64,000 bases of DNA, from the NCBI RefSeq assembly GCF_902712875.1, contig NZ_LR743509.1, positions 1,302,001 through 1,366,000 on the forward strand, given 5' to 3'. Numbering within the stretch: the first letter of the stretch is position 1; the number at the start of each line of letters is the position of its first letter. The notes below the pieces were generated by a model that worked only from the letters and a program-made list of their open reading frames with translations, ran no database searches and was not told where the DNA came from. The stretch comes from Hyphomicrobium sp. ghe19. GTDB taxonomy: Bacteria > Pseudomonadota > Alphaproteobacteria > Rhizobiales > Hyphomicrobiaceae. The translations under genes were made by a program, and so were the position numbers. Positions 1 through 7,069 of the stretch are shown one piece after another.

Positions 1-435
1 GGTCGATATGTTGTCGTCGTGGGCGCCCGCGTGAATGTTGAGCAGCATATCCGGAGTTATTGCCAAGGATCCAAGCTTCTGCAAAGTGTAGAATGAATCT
101 ACGCCGGCGCTGAACATCAGTGCGGACTGACCGGGAGGGATTGCCCCCGTTTCGATGGCCGCTGCCGATATCCGGCACTCTTTGCCGTCAAAGAAATCTG
201 CGACAAATGGAGAGAACTCGCAGTTGAGCCTTGCCAACTGCGTCTCAGTTAGCGCTGCATCCACATGAATACTTCCGCCCTCGCGCGCGGCAAGAAGCAA
301 TGCGATCGGTACGAATGCCGAAATAGAGGGAGCCGTGCGTTGTCCCCTGATCGCGAGTTCGACGCCGGCGAACTCGGTCGTGTGCCATCCATCCGGCTGC
401 GTTGACGGGGCGCTTAGCTGTCTGGATGGAATCAT
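1..435 (-). CDS. PP-loop-like protein, C-terminus cut by window edge
   Basis: The reverse strand is open from an ATG at 435 to the window edge (145 codons, no stop), and AAAAGGAGCAAGG lies just before the ATG. Residues 109-114 read SAGVDS inside a hydrophobic strand, which resembles the SGGxDS nucleotide-binding loop of PP-loop ATPases such as asparagine synthetase or QueC-type enzymes. The rest of the catalytic domain would lie outside the window. It is divergent from a pyruvyl-transferase-like gene, so a part in modifying a surface polysaccharide is possible but is only inference. The exact reaction cannot be stated. Confidence 0.75.
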   Translation of the reverse strand, partial: MIPSRQLSAPSTQPDGWHTTEFAGVELAIRGQRTAPSISAFVPIALLLAAREGGSIHVDAALTETQLARLNCEFSPFVADFFDGKECRISAAAIETGAIPPGQSALMFSAGVDSFYTLQKLGSLAITPDMLLNIHAGAHDDNIST

Positions 436-507
436 CCTTGCTCCTTTTCGGGCCGACATCCAGGATACGAAGAACGCGAGGAGTATCTACGTGTTCTAAC
501 TATAGTT

Positions 508-1407
508 TTGGGAAGGTTCAAATTGCTCTACGAATGGAAGCCTGGTGAGAGGGAGCACAATTTTGGCGATCATCTTGCCGTCCTTCTCGGCGAAATTTTC
601 GCCGATGACGTTTGGCAATCCATTCAAACATCGAAAAAGCAGACCTATTATCTGTTGGGGTCTGTAATTGACGACTGGTGTATTGATGAAGCGCTCAAGG
701 CGGACACAACACCTTGCTTCGTCGGCTGTGGTACCCGTGGCGAGAAAATTTCCCGACTGAACGCACGAAGATCCATATTCCTGGGATGCCGGGGCTTGCT
801 CAGCCAGAAGATACTCAGGCGCGCCGGGCAATCAGTAGAGGTGATTGGTGACCCGGCAATCATTGTTCCGCTCCTGGTGGAGCGCACTCCAAAATCGGGC
901 GAGCGCATTTTTATACCGCACGTTCTCGACCCCGCGCGAAACGATTTTATAGCTTCGGCCGTCGGATGCGATGAGAAGGTTTCGGCGATTACTCGCTCGC
1001 ATTCTGATCTCATGGAGATCGTGCAAAAAATAGCAGCTGCTGAATTCGTGCTCGCAGGAGCGTTGCACGCGGCGGTCGTCGCCTACGCATTTGGAGTGCC
1101 TTTTGCATTTTTCAAACAAGATTATGTGGACTGCCACCCCAAATGGTACGACTGGGCGTCCGGTGTCGGCCTACATCCTGAGTTTGTTCAGTTCCACGGA
1201 AACGCGAGAGACGGGGAGGCTTGGTATGCCTCAATATCGAAGCACCTGATTGTGTTACCTCGATCACGCATTTTGAAGTGCATGAACAAAATTGGCCCTG
1301 TTCGGAGTGAGGTTTGGAATGCTGCGGATGCTTTCGACGCAAAATTTGGGCGCGTAAAATCACGAACGGCAACGAGGAATGGGATCTTGGGGCGGTTTTT
1401 TGGATGA
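508..1407 (+). CDS. polysaccharide pyruvyl transferase family protein
   Basis: This 299-residue soluble protein has the layout of the PS_pyruv_trans family: GDPAIIVPLL near residues 114-123 and AGALHAAVVAYAFGVP near 183-198, the conserved S/A-x-LH...A...GVP block that contacts the donor. Such enzymes transfer pyruvate ketals or related groups to exopolysaccharide sugars. The start is uncertain: a TTG at 508 has no clear ribosome site, whereas a TTG at 523 follows GGAAGG. It is followed by a glycosyltransferase in the same direction, consistent with a polysaccharide cluster. Confidence 0.75.
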   Translation: MGRFKLLYEWKPGEREHNFGDHLAVLLGEIFADDVWQSIQTSKKQTYYLLGSVIDDWCIDEALKADTTPCFVGCGTRGEKISRLNARRSIFLGCRGLLSQKILRRAGQSVEVIGDPAIIVPLLVERTPKSGERIFIPHVLDPARNDFIASAVGCDEKVSAITRSHSDLMEIVQKIAAAEFVLAGALHAAVVAYAFGVPFAFFKQDYVDCHPKWYDWASGVGLHPEFVQFHGNARDGEAWYASISKHLIVLPRSRILKCMNKIGPVRSEVWNAADAFDAKFGRVKSRTATRNGILGRFFG

Positions 1408-1461
1408 TGTTCTATTGTTCCGTTTCCAGAGCATTCGCGCGGGGCCTGCAGGAGCCGAAGG

Positions 1462-2769
1462 ATGAGTAGTGACGTGCAAAGGCCCGCCGTCGTCATCACC
1501 GGCCTTCCTTGGTTGCGCACGGGGTCAGGGAAAGTGATGGAGGAGCAGGTCGCCTTCTTCAAATCCATCGGCTGGATCGTTTTCTTCGTGGCCTGCCCCT
1601 ATGCAGCCAAGCAAACCCTGTCGGACCCGGTTTGGGACCAGTTCAAGCAGCAGTCGGCGGACTTGAACGCCGATGCAATCGCGATCGCTTCCTTCGAAAG
1701 GCCGGTTAGGCGAAGAGGTCTATTCGGAAACCTGGCAGCACGCTGGAAAAAGTTAAACGCCCTGAATTGGCGGATGAGCTTATCCGAGAAGGTGGTTTTG
1801 ACCGATGAACTGCGGGAGGATCTTCGTGCTGCCGATGTGCGACTGATTTTGGCGAACCATATCTACACTTTGGAGTTGGCGAAACGAATAAAGGATGAGG
1901 TGGCGAAACGAAACGTACCTTTGTGTGTCGTTACGCATGACGTTCAAAGTCACATCCTGTCGGACAATTCGGTCGTCAATCCTTTTACCAAGCGGGCGGA
2001 TCGCCTCGAGGATCTGGAAGACACCGAAGTTCGAGCGCTCTCGGTTGCTCAATACCTTATTCACGTGTCTCACGACGACCTCGGATTCTTTCAGCGACGC
2101 CTGCCGGCTGTACGGCAAATCGCAATCGTGCCGTGTGCTCCTGATCAAACCGACCTCGGAATAGATCGTTCTCGTGAGAAGCGTGTCGATTTTTTATTCG
2201 TTGGATCGAACCACATTGCCAATAGTGAAGCCGTCGAATGGCTCCTCGAAGAGGTGTACCCAAATTTCAACGAACCCAAGCCTTCGCTGCGGATCGCCGG
2301 GAAGGTCGATCGACTCGTAGAAGCGAAGCGCCCCGATTTGTTCAATCGTTACAGGCGGTTTTTCGCAGGGGAAGTAGGGGGCGTCATCGATGAATATCTT
2401 TCGGCACGCTGCATCTTGGTGCCGATGATCAGCGGCAGAGGAGTTTCGATCAAAACGGTCGAGGCAACTTCAGTGGGACTGCCGATGGTGGGGACCGCTG
2501 CGGCTTTTCGTGGTTTGCCGAACGAAGCGGTTCGAAATTCCGGGCTGTCGGCTTATTCATCGGCAGGCGAATTCGCTCGCGCTGCCCAGGAAGCACTAGA
2601 AAATCCGGAGCCGCTTCGAGAGGCCAGCATTAGATTGTATCGCGCTCTCTTTAGTCGTGACGCTTTCGCCAATTCGATGATTGGCGTCTTGAACGATCTC
2701 GATCTGGACGGGAGCATGCGGATTGAATTTGAGGCAAAGCGAATGTCGGCGGCGACGCCTCCGGCATAG
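1462..2769 (+). CDS. glycosyltransferase, GT4/group 1 type
   Basis: The 435-residue protein shows a GT-B layout: an N-terminal Rossmann-like start with a GLPWLRTGSG loop, a middle linker, and a C-terminal donor domain opening with VDFLFVGSNHIANSEAVEWL. This is followed by a SGRGVSIKTVEATSVGLPMVGT segment equivalent to the E-x7-E-like donor site of GT4 enzymes. It should transfer a sugar from an activated donor to a growing glycan in the cytoplasm. The donor and acceptor cannot be read from sequence. It lies 54 bases after the pyruvyl-transferase-like gene and is probably cotranscribed with it. Confidence 0.82.
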   Translation: MSSDVQRPAVVITGLPWLRTGSGKVMEEQVAFFKSIGWIVFFVACPYAAKQTLSDPVWDQFKQQSADLNADAIAIASFERPVRRRGLFGNLAARWKKLNALNWRMSLSEKVVLTDELREDLRAADVRLILANHIYTLELAKRIKDEVAKRNVPLCVVTHDVQSHILSDNSVVNPFTKRADRLEDLEDTEVRALSVAQYLIHVSHDDLGFFQRRLPAVRQIAIVPCAPDQTDLGIDRSREKRVDFLFVGSNHIANSEAVEWLLEEVYPNFNEPKPSLRIAGKVDRLVEAKRPDLFNRYRRFFAGEVGGVIDEYLSARCILVPMISGRGVSIKTVEATSVGLPMVGTAAAFRGLPNEAVRNSGLSAYSSAGEFARAAQEALENPEPLREASIRLYRALFSRDAFANSMIGVLNDLDLDGSMRIEFEAKRMSAATPPA

Positions 2770-2849
2770 TTTTCGCAGGCAAAAAGCGAATTCGCGATCT
2801 ATAACGCGACGATCATTGAACTCCACCACAGGGCAGGGTTGAACAGTCG

Positions 2850-3572
2850 ATGGGCCAGATCAAAGGTCTCCTTTTCGATAAAGATGGCACAATTCTGGAT
2901 TTCTACAGGACGTGGGTGCCCATCAATCGGATGATGGCCCTCGACGCAGCGGGTGGGGACGCCGATCTTGCCGCGGAGCTGCTGCGTGCGAGCGGCCACG
3001 ATCCGGACACCGATTTCGTGACGCCCGGAGCGGTGCTGGTCGGGGCTGATGCCAGCGAGCTCGCCGTGAGTTTTGCAGCATTTTTGAAAGAGCGCGCGCC
3101 TCCAAATCTTCTCGAAATCATTGCGCGGAATTTTCGCGAGGGCGGCGCCAAGTACGCGACGTTGATCGATGGCGCGACGGAGGAACTCACAAGATTGGGT
3201 TCTTCGGGATACCGATTGGGGCTGGCGACGAACGATACGTTCGATGGTCTCGAAGCATCGCTCGGGCGCTTCGGGGGGCTACTCGAGATGTTCGAATTCC
3301 GCGTCGGATGCGATAGCGGACATGGTGCGAAGCCTGAACCTGGAATGGGATTGGCGTTCGCTGAGGTCGTCGGTCTCGAGCCTTCCGCTTGCGCGATCAT
3401 CGGAGATTCAACCCACGATCTTGAAATGGGCCGGCGCGCGGGTTTTGGGCTTTGCGTCGGGGTGTTGACCGGTCCGTCCCGTCGCGCCGATCTCGAGCCG
3501 CATGCGGATATCGTGATCGATAGCATTCTCGACCTCACCAACGTCCTGAATGAACGAAGTGCGGTGCCCTGA
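2850..3572 (+). CDS. HAD-family phosphatase (phosphoglycolate phosphatase-like)
   Basis: HAD motif I is FDKDGTILDF at residues 9-18, giving nucleophile Asp10 and acid/base Asp12. Motif II is LATNDT, motif III is the lysine in AKPEPGM, and motif IV is IIGDSTHDLEMG. The cap inserted between motifs I and II is helical, as in subfamily IA enzymes such as Gph. The 240-residue length is normal. The substrate is probably a small phosphorylated metabolite; phosphoglycolate is one candidate but is not proven. It stands 80 bases after the glycosyltransferase and may be independent of it. Confidence 0.85.
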   Translation: MGQIKGLLFDKDGTILDFYRTWVPINRMMALDAAGGDADLAAELLRASGHDPDTDFVTPGAVLVGADASELAVSFAAFLKERAPPNLLEIIARNFREGGAKYATLIDGATEELTRLGSSGYRLGLATNDTFDGLEASLGRFGGLLEMFEFRVGCDSGHGAKPEPGMGLAFAEVVGLEPSACAIIGDSTHDLEMGRRAGFGLCVGVLTGPSRRADLEPHADIVIDSILDLTNVLNERSAVP

Positions 3573-3861
3573 CGAGGCTGCGGCCGGAACGCTCAATGCA
3601 GGCCGCAGCTTTCGCCTCAGGTGATCCAACGGTCGAATAGCCAAGATCTGAGATCCGGGATCGCGTCAGTCGCGATTTCCGTCGATCTCTGCGTCACCGC
3701 GACCCACAGACATCATACCAAATTCCGGCCCACCCAATTGTTGGCCGCACCGGACAGAGGTAATGAGTCCGCGGTGGGAGCGCTTGGTCTTTTGCAAGCC
3801 CCATGTTCGCTGAGATCGTGCGTCTCCCGCGCGACTCTCCGCTGTCTGGGGGTTTGCGAGA

Positions 3862-4911
3862 ATGAACGACGCGCCAGTTCTATCGAATATCGTCGATGCC
3901 GTCGGCAACACGCCATTGGTGCGTTTGCAAGAGGCCTCGGAGCAGACAGGCTGCACCATTCTCGGCAAGGCCGAGTTCATGAATCCCGGCCAATCCGTGA
4001 AGGACAGGGCTGCAGTATTCCTGATCGAGGACGCGTTGGCCCGGGGCGCGGTTGCGCGCGGGGGCGTCATTGTCGAAGGCACCGCTGGCAACACGGGAAT
4101 TGGATTGACGCTGGTCGGCAAGCATTATGGCCTGCGCAGCGTGATCGTCATTCCCGATACGCAGTCGGCTGAGAAGAAGGCGGCGCTCCGCATCCTGGGA
4201 GCGACGCTCGTCGAGGTGCCGGCGGTTCCCTATGCAAATCCCAACAACTACGTGCACTATTCGCGTCGCCTCGCCGAGGCGATTGCCGCTCGCGAGCCCA
4301 ATGGCGCTTGCTGGGCCAATCAGTTCGACAATCCTGCAAACCGCGACGGCCACGCGCGAACGACGGCCCAGGAGATTTGGCAGCAGACCGGTGGGAAGAT
4401 CGACGGTTTCGTTGCCTCCGTCGGAACCGGGGGGACGCTGGCCGGTATCGCGCTCGGCCTCCGGAACAAGAGCAAAGCCGTCAAGGTCGCGCTTGCTGAT
4501 CCGCCGGGAGCGGCGCTCTATTCTTATTACACATCCGGCGTGCTCAAAGCCGAAGGTACATCGATCACCGAAGGCATCGGGCAGGGCCGGATCACGCGCA
4601 ATCTCGAAGGTTTCACGCCCGACGAAGCTTATCAAATTCCGGACGACGAGGCCGTCGCCATAACGCATCGCCTGCTCGAAGCGGAAGGGATTTGCGTCGG
4701 GGCTTCCACGGGCGTGAACATTGCGGGCGCCATTCGTTTGGCCAAGAGCTTGGGGCCAGGCCACACGATCGTGACGATCCTCTGCGATCACGGAATGCGC
4801 TACCAGTCGAAGCTCTTCAACGCCGAATTCCTGCGGGCGAAGGGGTTGCCGGTGCCAGCTTGGCTCGCGGCAGAGCAACTGGATGTTCCCGACGTTTTCC
4901 TGCCGGGTTGA
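3862..4911 (+). CDS. cysK: cysteine synthase (O-acetylserine sulfhydrylase)
   Basis: This PLP enzyme makes cysteine from O-acetylserine and sulfide. The PLP lysine is Lys47 in NPGQSVKDRAA, the substrate loop is EGTAGNTGIG, and the phosphate-binding glycine loop is GTGGTLAG. The 349-residue length is slightly longer than bacterial CysK (about 310-325) because of a C-terminal tail. A serine acetyltransferase follows 167 bases downstream, and then a packaged cysteine desulfurase, so synthesis and desulfuration of cysteine are encoded side by side. A cystathionine beta-synthase-like activity cannot be excluded by sequence alone. Confidence 0.92.
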   Translation: MNDAPVLSNIVDAVGNTPLVRLQEASEQTGCTILGKAEFMNPGQSVKDRAAVFLIEDALARGAVARGGVIVEGTAGNTGIGLTLVGKHYGLRSVIVIPDTQSAEKKAALRILGATLVEVPAVPYANPNNYVHYSRRLAEAIAAREPNGACWANQFDNPANRDGHARTTAQEIWQQTGGKIDGFVASVGTGGTLAGIALGLRNKSKAVKVALADPPGAALYSYYTSGVLKAEGTSITEGIGQGRITRNLEGFTPDEAYQIPDDEAVAITHRLLEAEGICVGASTGVNIAGAIRLAKSLGPGHTIVTILCDHGMRYQSKLFNAEFLRAKGLPVPAWLAAEQLDVPDVFLPG

Positions 4912-5078
4912 GGTCTCGACACCTAATTCCGGCGTGCACACAGTGTGCGTGGAAAGGCGCGTTTGCGCGTCTGTCGCCCTATCTTCCCGCGGTCATAAGC
5001 AAAGCAGTTATTCTTTGTTCGTTATGACGCCGCGAAAATCTAACATTCTGGACGACTGATGATCCGCACAAATTTCTG

Positions 5079-6065
5079 ATGGTTTCGATCGTGGTAAATG
5101 ATCTTCTTGCGGCCGGCCCCCGTCTGCTTTCAAGCGATTCGAACACGGAAGAACCTGTTGCGCCTTGGAATATCGATACCATCGTTTCCGAACTCAGGGA
5201 GGCGAGGGGGCGGAGCAAAAGAGTGCTCCAAGCGGGCAATCGCCGCGCGCCGCTACCCAGTCCCGAGAAACTTCAACAAGCCATACAGGGCATCTATGCG
5301 TCGCTGTTTCCGCGTCACGCAGGTGCGTTCGATCATAGCGACGAAGGCATCGCGTTCTTTGTCGGCAACACGCTGAATGCGGCACTGCATATCTTGCTCG
5401 ATCAGGTTCGGCGCGAGCATGCTTTCGTCGATGAAGCGCGGGCTTCGCACGAGAGTTCGCTTTCCGCCGAGGAGATCGTAACTGCGTTCTCACGCGGACT
5501 ACCGCAAGTCTATGAGCTGCTGGAAAGCGACATTCGCGCCGCGTACGAAGGCGACCCGTCCGCAAAGAGCACAGAAGAAGTTCTGTTGAGTTTCCCGGGT
5601 ATCAAAGCCATTGTGCATCATCGCGTTGCGCACGCGCTGCATCTTCTCGGTTCGCCGGTCGTTGCGCGCATTATCGCCGAACTCGCGCATTCACAAACCG
5701 GCATCGACATTCATCCGGGCGCGAAGATCGGCGGGAGCTTCTTCATCGATCACGGCACCGGTGTCGTGATCGGCGAGACCGCCGTCATCGGTCAACGCGT
5801 GCGGATTTATCAGGCGGTGACGCTTGGAGCGAAACGGTTCTCCGTCGACGAAGGGGGCGCGCTGGTGAAAGGCGAGCCTCGCCATCCGATCGTCGAGGAC
5901 GACGTCGTCATCTACGCCGGTGCGACCATCCTCGGTCGGATCACGATCGGCAGGGGCTCATCCATCGGCGGCAATATCTGGCTGACGCGTAGCGTTCCGC
6001 CAAACAGCACGATCGTGCAGGCGCTGGCACGCACTGAAACGTTTGACCACGGATCAGGTATCTAA
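5079..6065 (+). CDS. cysE: serine O-acetyltransferase (EpsC/CysE type)
   Basis: The enzyme acetylates serine with acetyl-CoA, the first step of cysteine synthesis. After a helical N-terminal domain of about 190 residues comes a left-handed beta-helix of hexapeptide repeats. These carry IHPGAKIGGSFFIDHGTGVVIGETAVIG, whose Asp-His pair is catalytic in the family, and later GATILGRITIGRGSSIGGN. At 328 residues it matches the long EpsC class rather than short E. coli CysE. Serine acetyltransferases are known neighbours of Family 2A encapsulins, and here it precedes the shell gene by 92 bases. Confidence 0.92.
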   Translation: MVSIVVNDLLAAGPRLLSSDSNTEEPVAPWNIDTIVSELREARGRSKRVLQAGNRRAPLPSPEKLQQAIQGIYASLFPRHAGAFDHSDEGIAFFVGNTLNAALHILLDQVRREHAFVDEARASHESSLSAEEIVTAFSRGLPQVYELLESDIRAAYEGDPSAKSTEEVLLSFPGIKAIVHHRVAHALHLLGSPVVARIIAELAHSQTGIDIHPGAKIGGSFFIDHGTGVVIGETAVIGQRVRIYQAVTLGAKRFSVDEGGALVKGEPRHPIVEDDVVIYAGATILGRITIGRGSSIGGNIWLTRSVPPNSTIVQALARTETFDHGSGI

Positions 6066-6157
6066 TTCCAATATAACATCGTTGACCAGTTCGGAATTTC
6101 TACAGATAAGCGTGCTGACGAAATTTCGCGCTCTAATATAGCAGAGATGGGGATGCC

Positions 6158-7069
6158 ATGGCAGACGAAACCCAAACGGCGCTAGGCGATATTGCGGCAC
6201 GGCAATTAGCCAATGCGACCAAGACCGTACCGCAAATGTCGAGCATCACGCCGCGTTGGCTGGTGCACTTTCTGAGCTGGGTACCGGTCGAAGCGGGCAT
6301 ATATCGCGTCAACAAAGTGCGCGATGCGGACAGCGTCGAAGTGGCATGCTCGGTACGGGATGAGCGCGTTCTGCCGCAAACCTACGTCGATTACATCGAG
6401 AATCCGCGCGAGTATCTTTTGAGCGCTGTGCAGACGGTTCTCGATATTCATACGCGCGTTTCCGATCTCTACAGCGTTCCTCACAACCAGATCAAAGAGC
6501 AGCTTCGCCTGACGATCGAGACGGTGAAGGAGCGCCAGGAGAGCGAACTCATCAATAATAAGGAGTACGGCCTCCTTGCTCATGCTGCGGCCTCGCAGAA
6601 GATCAAAACGCGCTCGGGCCCGCCGACACCTGACGATCTCGACGAGCTGATTGCGAAAGTTTGGAAGGAGCCTGCGTTCTTCCTCGCGCATCCGCAGGCG
6701 ATCGCAGCGTTCGGACGCGAATGCACCCGCCGCGGTGTGCCGCCGCCGACAGTCACTCTATTCGGATCGCCCTTCCTAACGTGGCGCGGCATCCCGCTCA
6801 TTCCCTCCGACAAGCTCGAGGTGAAGGGCGGAAAAACCAACATTCTTCTGATCAGAACCGGTGAAGCCAAGCAGGGCGTCGTCGGTCTCTTCCAGCCGGG
6901 GCTGCCGGGCGAACTGACCAAGGGTCTTTCCGTCCGCTTCATGGGCATCAATGATCAGGCGATCGCCTCCTATCTCGTCTCGCTCTATTGCTCGCTCGCC
7001 GTCCTGACGGACGACGCGCTGGGAGTTCTGGAGAACGTCGAGGTGGGCAAGTATCATGTCTATAGCTAA
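6158..7069 (+). CDS. srpI: Family 2A encapsulin shell protein (SrpI type)
   Basis: I recognise this 303-residue protein as the HK97-fold shell of Family 2A encapsulins. It shows the N-terminal arm with ITPRWLVHFLSWVPVEAGIYRVNKV, the E-loop region NPREYLLSAVQTVLDIHTRVSDLY, and a C-terminal A-domain with LFGSPFLTWRGIPLIPSDK and IRTGEAKQGVVGLFQPGLPGEL. Such proteins assemble in the cytoplasm into icosahedral compartments that enclose a cysteine desulfurase. The ATG at 6158 follows GGGGA. The last 14 bases overlap the start of the desulfurase gene, so shell and cargo are translationally coupled. Family assignment is firm; assembly is inferred. Confidence 0.92.
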   Translation: MADETQTALGDIAARQLANATKTVPQMSSITPRWLVHFLSWVPVEAGIYRVNKVRDADSVEVACSVRDERVLPQTYVDYIENPREYLLSAVQTVLDIHTRVSDLYSVPHNQIKEQLRLTIETVKERQESELINNKEYGLLAHAAASQKIKTRSGPPTPDDLDELIAKVWKEPAFFLAHPQAIAAFGRECTRRGVPPPTVTLFGSPFLTWRGIPLIPSDKLEVKGGKTNILLIRTGEAKQGVVGLFQPGLPGELTKGLSVRFMGINDQAIASYLVSLYCSLAVLTDDALGVLENVEVGKYHVYS

